From Lachnospiraceae bacterium (GTDB taxonomy: Bacteria; Bacillota; Clostridia; Lachnospirales; Lachnospiraceae): a stretch of 64,000 nucleotides of DNA. The stretch is from contig JAFTFE010000047.1 in assembly GCA_017449765.1 (NCBI GenBank), positions 1-64,000 of the forward strand, read 5' to 3'. Shown here in pieces: positions 46,501 to 53,758 of this stretch. The stretch's first letter is position 1. Every line of letters starts with the position of its first letter. A model generated the notes under the pieces. That model was not told the DNA's origin. It did no database searches and was given only the letters and a program-made list of their open reading frames with translations. Made by a program: the position numbers and the translations under genes.

Positions 46501-46881
46501 ATTCCTGATGATTCCGTTGATTTCGAGCGCGCCTGTACGGATATGATGCATTCCTATGGAGTGACTAAAAACCGTATTAAAAAATATATCGATAATATGA
46601 AGCTTGAAACGGATGACGATAAGACACAAAAGCAGATGCTTGAATATGTGTCAGCGAGTCTTGACTGGCAGATGCAGATTTATGATGCGTATAAGGATAA
46701 GATTTCAGATACCTATGATGTTATCAAATCTGATTCTGAAAACCGTACTATAAGCGATGTATTTAGATCATGGAATAAGGCATATATGGAGTATGCAAAA
46801 AGAAAGCTTGAAGAAACTTCTGTTATGGCTGCTCCTGCAGATAGCGGAAACAATCCGGGAAATAACGGACAAAACCCATAA
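40552..46881 (+). CDS. Giant 2109-residue repeat protein between two AAA+ ATPases
   Basis: The N-terminus is basic (1-100), then comes a Gln-rich disordered tract with many QPQNAGGEE-V-EQ units (about 160-290). The body holds at least five divergent helical repeats with a (D/K)-(F/Y/V/L)-S/T/N-x-F/L-D core at about residues 385, 727, 960, 1252 and 1514. Most continue with a NYTE- or NDIY-like motif and end in RM--IR-PYY-like helices. Residues 1690-2109 are a helical, basic C-terminal region ending in a Pro/Asn/Gly tail. No membrane segment or enzyme motif is visible. Start ATG follows GAGG at eight bases. It could be a very large cargo, a scaffold handled by the ATPases, or an alternative tape measure; I cannot decide. 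Confidence 0.7.
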   Translation: MDNNYQEEDKKEKEKKEKLIADINRLNMQKAAKMFAGMKYRVTRNKKGKLVYAKNNNQPKPKRQPAGNKNAVVNKDLGNKIAIKGKRRKNEKGNNRIKQPIVPENNQIEEPIVPVNNQIMQQNPPVNEQNIDANANQDIQMVEIFMPPVFVMERNEQPIEQNNIAEENAGGGEQQVIEAPQNAGGEEVVVQQIIEQPQNAGGEEVVEQPQNAGGEEVVEQQNIEQPQNVGGGEEVVEQPQNVGGEDIAEQIRNAGWEVIEQIQNLVEEQQIAEQQQNAPVQPQNAPVRQEIENLSMNEFNTALYYILKGENKVVSMDEAGDLSLQGVAMRIMLQNRAEEALKNEDLRLAQKARKANMIKDAVRRLDELKKDDDGTKRIDEFLKLDYTVFDKFDDMYLVFSFDRINNAIEQAEYIEREVLPLAEEKKSLSRETHSKVTAMLAAINDYKNYMNLRMMIMADKNYTLAFDEELLNGAADIDEVNERLESYTAERDINNEQLSTIMRYITYKTEMGDNPLFSLHYEFRESTMLERMQAYGYVVEEENNEEEVDEDVERELQNLEAEVANQAQNQIANQDAVNQAPNQIINQEENQNAVAEQGQIPLVPELLNAKRKERLTYLLTGDNAGNAEPELDINNRAELAKEARNIYEQWENMDLEKEFEGTLNSLVDVIKQGYMIPPEIMEILSKGLRPGTSVLAKQANKEVLAAGMYKGGEQEAAMLPVVLADTFMKTDFSVFDSIQDEDIVKNYTEAKSLIDYGFALKDYMEQAINSKTCLISQERVDNFSAVLASLKDYTEYAFRRMDIIRSPYYTLIDMDKALHEQDIKDIRNRMPEEPEADDESALLEFVYNGLELAPYLEKVSNGGFFERAAVYGYKAVDDYKDDNLDVQAEYIREVERIDRERLLFNSVQRVIGSGQDYDEEKNNPEHDENLRKRQELSERAGEIFANLSAEEEADMWVEELLSTDVSVFDGIGKDETLIEKFNDIYKLTSRQISIQKKLDAHKNGEIDLTTEQKQILTGIHNMLSDAQLYIILKLNQIRNPYYKTMHTVEESANENLDREAFNNNYREFETDDAQLEVYIQMTNQLQTSAFFARLSESGKDIKDRYISDAMSAEDNAMNESMGFDHLGRDNNFTAVTYLLDGEEALDNIDKNTFKEGLSRRIERFGKANDAYSKALENNPKIQNALSKAYTKLDDFGYVNYELDASVINGIYPLLKTGDTDEDLKYNMELLMNLGAPEKNTRGAAYKAMVDSFLGVDLSKFDRCDDEYIMENYTEIKSIGVQAETFANEELIDTFDKNGYKISAQKRNNLSVLAQAIKRYVAFMDSRMALMRHPLYVNVFRNADEGKAYDPEQLKARMAEAKAKMSTDAERFVSPEDGRYIDVLVNAFSNVYSQRERDMSMEERLLDKGFEKLAPGEYDEDIEGKEEYQEQISEGNIIKESVDLRTEMVVSNVLKELATEDGTISLEDYKKQTEGGEKRRALAERVRELPDFDGIEPKIIMADLLTDDADIINEFLDMKFNELDNLDDEKLVENYTEIAALCGMENQIAATLTRLREADEKPLASTVAAVEGRLNMLRDLREYVLAKLSVIRNPLYVKHYDTAYLGFNEKREDMEAKINEKGEMLGEAGRAYLRKVTIAKSHPFMAKYTGNGSSTADAYGKQQENDFYKKAEMLGEGENIAHHDEEGRVEGDMPLEADERPEASAPAQIEGILESKSMGEPLKELASMAEMTKTYKKKIFKKEKKTYQVKDQKGKVKDVSRTMRVLDKIVDKPVSESINKDMVPIKEQIKIIMDFLDTEFKHKNDDDFETGLSLILNHFEVLDGICGQYLTGRGNHISGSMEQDIRRKVRRIRHIAEYAYTQTYTSARMSRIYFRQQDFSGRRIPWKNVYYYAEQPITWEQGLVPYNEINKEMKDVIKGVKPPRTRLKTFTEKDNSFDKIEHWMKIFSECKPDEAVALDRDLSIKDMERMEKLISATNMRANQGIPDDSVDFERACTDMMHSYGVTKNRIKKYIDNMKLETDDDKTQKQMLEYVSASLDWQMQIYDAYKDKISDTYDVIKSDSENRTISDVFRSWNKAYMEYAKRKLEETSVMAAPADSGNNPGNNGQNP

Positions 46882-46910
46882 GATTATAATTAGTTCAAGG
46901 AGTTTAGATT

Positions 46911-49103
46911 ATGTACGGATACAGGGATTATTTTGATGAGGCACTTTCGGGAACACCGTATAAAAACAGGGATGAGGAAATAGCCGAATATATAAGCCTT
47001 GTAGAGCTTATGCTTGAAGACTATGCCGGATTAAAGGGCTTAGGAACCGAAGAAGGTCTTTTTTCACGCGGACTTTTGATATCCGAGGAGGAGATGAAGG
47101 AGTATTTTATAAATCATCCTTCCTTACGTGACAGTGATGCATTCTTTTATGTACAGGCAGATATGGTAGATGAAGCACTTCTTCATATAAAAAGTCGAGA
47201 AGACGCAACAGATGATAAGAGTATACTGCCTATATATAATATAAAAGTCAGATATGGGTTGAGTACACCCGAGACACTTGCTGTTGTGCTTGGCTTTATG
47301 GTGTATGTCAGCAGGGGCTATGAGAGAGTTTTTGGCTTTTTACAGGATGATATAGAGCTAAGTGAGGCAACTGTAGGTCTTCTTATCTCTCTTTCCAAAA
47401 GAGTTTTTAAAGAAGATATACCGGATGCGGATTTGTTTATATCAGATAATAAAGGATTGTTTGGCTCGATATTTAAAGTAGCCGGAGCAGACATGATATA
47501 TCCGCTACGTTCAAGGCTTATACTGACACATGCGGCAGCTTCTTATATATCGGGAAGCTTTACTGAAGCTATGCCTTTATCGGGCATAGTAAAGATATAT
47601 GGTGAGGATAGTGAACCTGTCTTTTATGGGAAGGAAACCTATGCTGTTTCACTTTTATTAGATAGCAAGGATAAGTTTTCATGCGTATATCTTGAGGGAA
47701 AGGACAGTGAGGCAGCACTGCATATCGCAGCCAAGGCGGCGCAAAAAAGTAATAAAAGGCTTTTTTATCTGTCACTTAATGACATTAAAAATTCTGACGT
47801 GGAAGATATAAGTATTGCAGAGGAGACTGTTAAGTTTTATGGATATATGGAAGGCATAACACTTCTTCTTATCGATGTGAATGAGATGAATGTTAATGAT
47901 GCTTTCCTTTTTGTATTTTTAAAAAGGCTTTTGGATAATAAAGTTTTATATCCGGTTTTGCTTTCTGGTGATGATAAGACGCCTCAAAGCTTAAAGCTTG
48001 GTCGGGTAATCAAAGAACCGGTTCTTCATATCGGTATATCCGCATTGGATGTAAAGATGCGTACCGCTATCTGGGATTATTATATTAAGTCCGAAAAGCT
48101 TGCAAAGGATAAGGATTTTTCGTCAGAAGAGCTTGCCGATTGCTATGAAATAGGCTACGGAGCCATAAAGGCAGCGGTTAAGCAGGCAGGTCTTAACATG
48201 CTTGTAAAGGGTGTTAAGAAGGTAAATAAGGATATAATGATTGATGCATTAAAGGGAATAGGAACTGTAAACTTTAACGGACTTGCCAAGGAAGTAAAGA
48301 CTGTATATACATGGGATGACTTATGTATAGGCAAAGAAGAAAGCAGGATACTTAAGACTGCCTGCGACAGATATAAGATAAAGAACAGAATAGGCGAAAG
48401 CTGGGGTATAACCAAAAAGAACGCATACGGAAACGGTGTTTCTGTCTTGCTTTACGGTCCTCCGGGTACAGGCAAGACCATGTCGGCTCAAGTGGTTGCA
48501 CGTGAGATAGGACTTCCACTTTACAGAGTAGATACATCTCAGCTTTTTTCAAAATATATAGGAGAAACACAAAAGAACTTAAATGCGGTATTTGACGAAG
48601 CAGAGACTTCAAACGTAATCCTTTTTTTTGATGAAGCGGATGCACTTTTTTCAAAGAGAACTGATGTGGAAAGCTCCAATGACAGACATGCCAATCAGGA
48701 GATAGCATTTTTGCTTCAAAGGATAGAAGAATACAAGGGCATGAGCATACTTGCAACAAATTATTATTCGGGCTTTGACAAGGCGTTTGTAAGACGTATA
48801 ACCTATGCGGTAAGACTTGAGCAGCCGGATTATGAGACAAGGCTTTTACTCTGGAATAATACACTTCCCGACACCGTACCAAAGGAAAAGGATATAGATT
48901 ATGAGTTTCTGGCAGAGAACTTTGAACTTACGGGAAGTAATATAAAGGCGATACTTTTATCCGCCGCATATATGGCGGGCGCCGAAGATAAGAAGCTTTC
49001 CATGAGCTATATAGTAAGAGCTATGAAGTACGAATTCGATAAGCTCGGCATGATGCCTGATTCGGGTAAATTCGGTCAGTATGCAGCATATTTATATGGA
49101 TAA
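46911..49103 (+). CDS. AAA+ ATPase 2 of the CIS
   Basis: 730 residues after AAGGAG. The N-terminal 400 residues are helical with a degenerate nucleotide-binding remnant (YLEGKDSEAALHIAAKAA). The C-terminal AAA+ domain is intact: Walker A GPPGTGKT (516-523), Walker B VILFFDEAD (569-577), LATNYY sensor and DKAFVRRI arginine finger. It is clearly paralogous to the ATPase at 38041 (same RVD-S--Y-GET segment after Walker A). Two ATPases may form a mixed ring or serve different clients. It is the last gene before the repeat promoter at 49117. Confidence 0.9.
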   Translation: MYGYRDYFDEALSGTPYKNRDEEIAEYISLVELMLEDYAGLKGLGTEEGLFSRGLLISEEEMKEYFINHPSLRDSDAFFYVQADMVDEALLHIKSREDATDDKSILPIYNIKVRYGLSTPETLAVVLGFMVYVSRGYERVFGFLQDDIELSEATVGLLISLSKRVFKEDIPDADLFISDNKGLFGSIFKVAGADMIYPLRSRLILTHAAASYISGSFTEAMPLSGIVKIYGEDSEPVFYGKETYAVSLLLDSKDKFSCVYLEGKDSEAALHIAAKAAQKSNKRLFYLSLNDIKNSDVEDISIAEETVKFYGYMEGITLLLIDVNEMNVNDAFLFVFLKRLLDNKVLYPVLLSGDDKTPQSLKLGRVIKEPVLHIGISALDVKMRTAIWDYYIKSEKLAKDKDFSSEELADCYEIGYGAIKAAVKQAGLNMLVKGVKKVNKDIMIDALKGIGTVNFNGLAKEVKTVYTWDDLCIGKEESRILKTACDRYKIKNRIGESWGITKKNAYGNGVSVLLYGPPGTGKTMSAQVVAREIGLPLYRVDTSQLFSKYIGETQKNLNAVFDEAETSNVILFFDEADALFSKRTDVESSNDRHANQEIAFLLQRIEEYKGMSILATNYYSGFDKAFVRRITYAVRLEQPDYETRLLLWNNTLPDTVPKEKDIDYEFLAENFELTGSNIKAILLSAAYMAGAEDKKLSMSYIVRAMKYEFDKLGMMPDSGKFGQYAAYLYG

Positions 49104-49116
49104 TAAGATTATTTGT

Positions 49117-49149
49117 ATGACTGTTTTGTGCTATTTACTATAATATAAT
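49117..49149 (+). promoter_or_regulatory. Repeat-type promoter before the GNAT/calpain unit
   Basis: ATGACTG (49117-49123), four bases, GTGCTAT (49128-49134), nine bases, TATAAT (49144-49149), a perfect -10 box. The second heptamer is the least conserved of the set. ATGACT with a 16-base spacer to an overlapping TATAAT at 49139 would also make an ordinary housekeeping promoter, so this site may need less help from an activator. Confidence 0.55.
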
Positions 49150-49172
49150 CGCTTTATATAGGAGCATTTTAA

Positions 49173-50060
49173 ATGCAGATAAAAAAATTAACCAATGACT
49201 TATTTTATATGATTCGTCCGATGGTAACAAAGGATGTATATATGCATCTTATTAATAACGAAGCTGATGTGCTGTGTGCATGGGAGCTTGATAAAGTTAA
49301 GAGAAGACTTGAACCAATCGGAACACTTGTTTATTCATCAGCTTATTATTCGTATGATGATGAGAGTAATGAAATCATGATAGAAAGTGTATATGTAGCA
49401 GAAGATTTCAGGAGACAGGACATTGGTCTAAAGCTGTTAAATGAGATGGAAAAAGCGGTAACCGATATGGAAGGTATCAGCGGATTATCTATTAACATAC
49501 CTATACCTGAATTAGAAAATGAAGCGTCTCTTTTTATTAATAACGGATATGAACACCGTTTGGATGGAAATGTTGTTTATAAAATAAATGCGATGGATAT
49601 AAGTAATATTCCTTTCTTTGCTAAAATAAAAAAATATAAGAAAAAATACAATGTATCGGCATTTAACAAGGTTACAAAACAAGAACTTAATAAATTGTAT
49701 AGATTATTTGATGTAAAGCTTCCGGAATGGTTAAATCCTTCAACCTACGGTGGGACATTACAAAATGATTTAAGCTTTTTATTGATTAAGGATGATGAGG
49801 TAAAAGGATTTTTGGCAGCCTCACTATATCCGGAGAATGAGCTTTATCTCGGAGGCATATATGTAGATAATAAAGACGGAATGATGGTTGCCGCACTTTT
49901 GAGTGAGTTTGTTTATTCTCTTTCAAAGCGTACAGATATCAAAACAATTATATTTGCGGCAGCAACTGAGGAAGGAAATAATCTTGCAAAGCATATCCTT
50001 AAGGATTATGAAGGTGAATATTGGAGACAGGTAATATCCAATTTTTATAAAAAATTATAA
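49173..50060 (+). CDS. GNAT-family acetyltransferase-like protein 1
   Basis: 295 residues. Residues 65-95 (IMIESVYVAEDFRRQDIGLK) form the GNAT motif A, with R80-R81-Q82-D83-I84-G85 at the acetyl-CoA pyrophosphate loop. A second, more degenerate GNAT-like half follows (LYLGGIYVDNKDGMMVAALL). Substrate unknown. It is the first gene after the promoter at 49117 and precedes the chaperone-like and calpain genes. Another GNAT-like gene at 57799 stands in the same place before the papain-like gene, so each protease candidate is paired with one. It might modify the effector or a partner. Confidence 0.7.
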   Translation: MQIKKLTNDLFYMIRPMVTKDVYMHLINNEADVLCAWELDKVKRRLEPIGTLVYSSAYYSYDDESNEIMIESVYVAEDFRRQDIGLKLLNEMEKAVTDMEGISGLSINIPIPELENEASLFINNGYEHRLDGNVVYKINAMDISNIPFFAKIKKYKKKYNVSAFNKVTKQELNKLYRLFDVKLPEWLNPSTYGGTLQNDLSFLLIKDDEVKGFLAASLYPENELYLGGIYVDNKDGMMVAALLSEFVYSLSKRTDIKTIIFAAATEEGNNLAKHILKDYEGEYWRQVISNFYKKL

Positions 50061-50084
50061 ATTAAAATATAAGGGAGAATTGTT

Positions 50085-50555
50085 ATGAGTGAGAAGAAAA
50101 AAGAAACTAATGATGCAAAGGAAAACACACATGATCCAATGGCCTATGTGGTTCCAAGATTGGAAGGGCTTCTTGACATCCTTGAAGAGCTTGATATGTC
50201 GGCTGAGCTTATGTTGGATGAGGGTGAGGTTCCTTATGCAGTAGGAGAAAAAACGGATGGAACTCTGACTTATTTTACTTATATACCTTTTGATCTTGAA
50301 AATGAAGGACAGTTTGTGTTACAGATAAGCAGAATTGTAAGAGACGGAAGTAATGATACCGAGACCTCGCTTATCGATATAGCATCATATAATCTCGAAA
50401 GCAGTTTTGGGTTCGCTGTACAGGATCCACAAAGCGGAGATATTGTACTTCGTGCTCAGGTTCCGGAAATGGGTGGTACAGGTCTTGAATGGTATGCATA
50501 TATATTTGAAATGTTTGAGGATGCCTGTGGTGCACTTATTGATGCTTTGAGTTAG
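50085..50555 (+). CDS. Small acidic chaperone-like protein (YbjN/CesT-like) beside the calpain gene
   Basis: 156 residues, acidic. Helix-strand order (VPRLEGLLDILEELDMSAEL, YFTYIPFDLENEGQFVLQIS, IASYNLESSFGFAVQDPQSG, EWYAYIFEMFEDACGALIDA) resembles the YbjN/type III chaperone fold. Such chaperones keep effectors soluble until loading. It ends 25 bases before the calpain-like gene and follows AAGGGAG. Assignment is by fold pattern and position only. Confidence 0.55.
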   Translation: MSEKKKETNDAKENTHDPMAYVVPRLEGLLDILEELDMSAELMLDEGEVPYAVGEKTDGTLTYFTYIPFDLENEGQFVLQISRIVRDGSNDTETSLIDIASYNLESSFGFAVQDPQSGDIVLRAQVPEMGGTGLEWYAYIFEMFEDACGALIDALS

Positions 50556-50580
50556 GATTGTAAAGACGAGGTAAGATAAT

Positions 50581-52848
50581 ATGGATGGATTAGAGCTTTA
50601 TAAAAATCAGGAAAAACAAAAGGATTTATATAAGCAGGAGGCTGTTGAGGAAAACGCATTTAAGACCGGATTCAAAAATGAATCAGGCACTGATGGTGCT
50701 TTTGACAATCAGGAAGCGGGAGATTTTGCAAAGATATCTGCCATTCCAGAGCCGGCTGCCAATAAAAATGGCGGAGTATTCAGATTTTTTAAGAAAAAAT
50801 CGCTAAATGACCGAAATGCACCGGATGGCGATAATGCAAATGAACAACAAAATGAACAACAGCAGAATGTACAAGAAAACGTACAACAAAATGTGCAGCA
50901 GAACATTCAAGGAAACATACAGCAGAATGCTCAAGGAAACATACAGCAAAATGAGGGACAGCAGATTAAAAGGCAACCGCGTTATAAGAGGGCTCTTGTA
51001 GATTTAAATGATGCAGAAAGAGCCGGAGAATCAGTTAAGATGATGCGAGACAGTAAGGAGTTTTTGCTTTTAAAGACAGAAGCTGATTTAAAAGCAAAAA
51101 GGGATGTACCGCTTTCCGACTTTACTAAAAATATATTGGAAAAATTGCGCGAGCTTGGAGGCAAAGATGCATCACTCTTTTCTGATTTGAAAAGAAAGAA
51201 AAAAACATTTGAAGAAGAAAATGCGGCTGCAAAGGAGTGTCTGCCTTTCCTGATTAAATTTGCCGAGGATACCGAAAAGCTTGAGGCAGATATGAAAAAT
51301 GTTGAGTTTAAGAATGAATATAATAAGCTTTACGGACATATTTCTGAAGAAGAAAAGAATTTGCTTCGTATATATGCTGAACACTTAAGAAATGTACAGG
51401 GAACACTTGATACAACAGGTAAAAAATTAACCAAGGTATCGGATAGCAAAATAGGTGGCCCGGGAGTAAGTGCAGCAAAACTAAAGATTGGAAAATGCAA
51501 GTATGATAAATTATCGGGAATAAAATTTGAGGATAAAAAGGATGTTCCTTTATTTGCACATCAGCCAAATATATATGATATGAAGCAGGGTAATATAGGA
51601 AATTGTTATCTGATAAGCTCTCTTGTAGAGATTGTCAGTCAGACACCGAGTGTGATTAATGACTGCATGAAGGATAATGGTGATACGGTCACAGTGCGCT
51701 TTTATCATGGCGGAAAACCGGTTTATATTAATGTTGAAAAAACAGTGCCTTACAGGGAATACCAGGGAGTCGATGATAAAGGTAATGCAGTTACATTAAA
51801 AGAATCCTACGGCTCTAAAGGGGCGCTTTGGGTAAGTATGATGGAGAAAGCCTATGCAGTATTTCTCGGTGGTAATTATCATAATCTGACAGGCAGAGGT
51901 GATGAAGGAAGTACGAATTTTATCCGACATCTTACGAATCGAAAAAGCGTTATCAGTACCGGTCTTGCAGGTAAAGTAATAGATCAAAATGCAGAGAGTC
52001 TGCTTCCGAAAAAGCATAGCTTTAAGAGCCTGCTTCATAACATGAGAAAGAGTGAACGTGAGGAATTTGAAAAAAAGCTGAGAAAAGAAGGAAAGCTTGC
52101 GAATTCGAAAAAGGAAAGAGATAAGGCATGGAATCGTGAAAAAGCAAAAATGTTTTTCGGGATTGATTCAGATAAATATGATAAAGAGCAATTATCGGAG
52201 ATGTTTCGTAAAAATACTGCATTTACAAAATGGAGAGAATATTTTGAAAAATTAATTAAGAAGTTTACTGAAGACGGTTTGCGAACAATAACGGAATTTC
52301 AAATGGTACTTTCCAGCATAAAAAAAGATGAACTGCCTAAATTAAATATTCCGGGTGTGGATGAAAAAACTGCACAGGATACTTATATAAGCAGGCTAAT
52401 GAATTATCTTTTATCTAAAAAAGTGCTTTTTTCAATAACTGATAAATATGAATATAATGATGAAGAAAAGCGGCTTTACAATAGGATTAATTCGGCAAAA
52501 GAAAACAAAGTATACATAACAACAGGTACAAGCAGGCTTCGTTTTGAAGGTAAGAAAAAAGAAAATTTTGAGGGAGAGCAGGCAGGTATTTTCGGCAATC
52601 ATGCTTATGCAGTTTTGGGAACTAAAGAAAAGGAAATAACAGTAGGCGGAGAAAAGCTTAAAAAAAGGTTTGTTATAGTTTCCAATCCATGGCAGGACAA
52701 AACACGTATATATATGGATACAGGTGTCGGTTATCTGCAAAAAAGTGTTGAGGATGATCAGGGAAATACAGTATATGACAATCATGGTGTGTTCTTAGTG
52801 GAGCTTAGGGAATTCCATTATACATTTTCTTCTGTGGAATTTCAATAA
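50581..52848 (+). CDS. Calpain-family (C2) cysteine protease, effector candidate
   Basis: 755 residues. The N-terminus (1-80) is disordered, then a Gln/Asn repeat tract follows (about 80-130, QQNVQENVQQ and variants) and a helical region to about 300. The protease domain has the calpain triad: C342 in QGNIGNCYLISSL, H674 in FGNHAYAVLG and N702 in VIVSNPW. The Cys-to-His distance is about twice that of mammalian calpain because of a helical insert (about 470-650). No signal peptide, so it is not sent through Sec. A disordered leader, an adjacent small chaperone-like gene and a CIS promoter motif fit an injected toxin that cuts target proteins. A self-maturation protease for the particle is the alternative. 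Confidence 0.8.
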   Translation: MDGLELYKNQEKQKDLYKQEAVEENAFKTGFKNESGTDGAFDNQEAGDFAKISAIPEPAANKNGGVFRFFKKKSLNDRNAPDGDNANEQQNEQQQNVQENVQQNVQQNIQGNIQQNAQGNIQQNEGQQIKRQPRYKRALVDLNDAERAGESVKMMRDSKEFLLLKTEADLKAKRDVPLSDFTKNILEKLRELGGKDASLFSDLKRKKKTFEEENAAAKECLPFLIKFAEDTEKLEADMKNVEFKNEYNKLYGHISEEEKNLLRIYAEHLRNVQGTLDTTGKKLTKVSDSKIGGPGVSAAKLKIGKCKYDKLSGIKFEDKKDVPLFAHQPNIYDMKQGNIGNCYLISSLVEIVSQTPSVINDCMKDNGDTVTVRFYHGGKPVYINVEKTVPYREYQGVDDKGNAVTLKESYGSKGALWVSMMEKAYAVFLGGNYHNLTGRGDEGSTNFIRHLTNRKSVISTGLAGKVIDQNAESLLPKKHSFKSLLHNMRKSEREEFEKKLRKEGKLANSKKERDKAWNREKAKMFFGIDSDKYDKEQLSEMFRKNTAFTKWREYFEKLIKKFTEDGLRTITEFQMVLSSIKKDELPKLNIPGVDEKTAQDTYISRLMNYLLSKKVLFSITDKYEYNDEEKRLYNRINSAKENKVYITTGTSRLRFEGKKKENFEGEQAGIFGNHAYAVLGTKEKEITVGGEKLKKRFVIVSNPWQDKTRIYMDTGVGYLQKSVEDDQGNTVYDNHGVFLVELREFHYTFSSVEFQ

Positions 52849-52877
52849 TCAGCCCGATACACCGTCGTTTCTTTTGT

Positions 52878-53078
52878 GAAGATAACGGTAAAGGCTTTGA
52901 TGTAGAGAAGACCAACACTTTATCTGACACGCATATAGGTATCAGAAATGTCCGTGAGCGTATAGAAAGACTATGTGGAGGAACGCTCAATATAGAAAGT
53001 ACTATAGGAGAGGGAACGAAGGTTACAATCTACATTCCTGATGATACTAACAATAAAGCCAATAAAATCAAGAAGTAG
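52878..53078 (+). pseudogene. C-terminal fragment of a sensor histidine kinase
   Basis: A frame with no start encodes EDNGKGFD then HIGIRNVRERIERLCGG, TLNIEST and GEGTKVTIYIP. This is the G1 box and C-terminal end of the ATPase domain of a NarL/LytS-type sensor kinase. Everything upstream, including the His box, is gone; the calpain stop codon lies 30 bases before it. An intact terminator follows. Together with the regulator fragment at 57300 it suggests that a two-component system was here and was broken by insertion or deletion. Confidence 0.75.
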
Positions 53079-53083
53079 AAATC

Positions 53084-53124
53084 GCATCAATCATAAATTG
53101 ATTGGTGCCTTTTCTTGTTTTTTT
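53084..53124 (+). terminator. Intrinsic terminator after the kinase fragment
   Basis: GCATCAATCA (53084-53093) pairs with TGATTGGTGC (53099-53108), with one T-G pair, followed by CTTTTCTTG and seven Ts. It ends transcripts from the calpain unit and separates them from the next promoter. Confidence 0.8.
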
Positions 53125-53157
53125 GTTGGACTTATGTTGGACATAATGTGTTACAAT
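53125..53157 (+). promoter_or_regulatory. Repeat-type promoter before the lipoprotein gene
   Basis: GTTGGAC (53125-53131), TTAT, GTTGGAC (53136-53142), nine bases, TACAAT (53152-53157). The repeat words differ from the GTGACTG set, but the 7-4-7-9-6 spacing is identical. It may be bound by a related regulator with other base preference, or be a diverged site. The start codon is 38 bases further on. Confidence 0.5.
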
Positions 53158-53194
53158 TCGGAAAAAAGATTTTCAAAGATAGGAGAAAATAAAG

Positions 53195-53728
53195 ATGAAG
53201 AAGATTTTTTTATGTGTAATTTTATGTATAATTTTTTTGCTTGTTGGCTGTGGCAGTAATGACAGTAAGAAAAATGATGCAGATAATACTGAATCATCTG
53301 CTACAGGAGGTATTGGTCTTACTTATAATAGTACAAGCATTACCCTTGGTGACAGCTTTGATAATATTAAAAGTGGTCTTGGCGAAGAGATAAGACCATC
53401 TGAGGAAATAGCACCATGTGATGGGGAGGGCGGTAATCATATTGAGCATTATTATAATGGATTATTGATAGGTACTGATATGTCGGGAAATGTTGCGTAT
53501 TATATGATCCAAAGTGATGGAGATGATACGACGGATGTTGTAAGGGAAGCTTCAACAGATAAGGGCTTGAAGCTCGGTGATTCGGCTGACAGAGCGAAGG
53601 AGCTTTATGGGGAGCCATATAATGAAAGCGATTATGTTATAGCTTTTTCTGATGATACCACAGTATTAACCTGTGGATTGAACGAGGATAAAACTATAAT
53701 GTATTTTTATTTCACAATAAAGGATTAA
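53195..53728 (+). CDS. Lipoprotein A
   Basis: 177 residues. A Lys start, a hydrophobic stretch and the lipobox LVGC (C19) mark a type II signal peptide. The mature part begins with a Ser/Asn/Asp-rich spacer, then a beta-rich domain (LGDSFDNIKSGLGEEIRPSE, PCDGEGGNHIEHYY, LGDSADRAKELYGEPYNES) with two copies of a small LG-S--D-A/I-K motif. It is a paralogue of the lipoprotein at 56686. It sits outside the membrane, next to O-acetylation genes. Function unknown. Confidence 0.8.
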   Translation: MKKIFLCVILCIIFLLVGCGSNDSKKNDADNTESSATGGIGLTYNSTSITLGDSFDNIKSGLGEEIRPSEEIAPCDGEGGNHIEHYYNGLLIGTDMSGNVAYYMIQSDGDDTTDVVREASTDKGLKLGDSADRAKELYGEPYNESDYVIAFSDDTTVLTCGLNEDKTIMYFYFTIKD

Positions 53729-53758
53729 AGCGAAAAATAACAACAGAGGAATTTAGAT

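Noticed and set aside
50870..50960. Regular short repeats resembling a CRISPR array
   Set aside because: They are in-frame Gln/Asn codon repeats of the calpain leader, with no spacers or cas genes.
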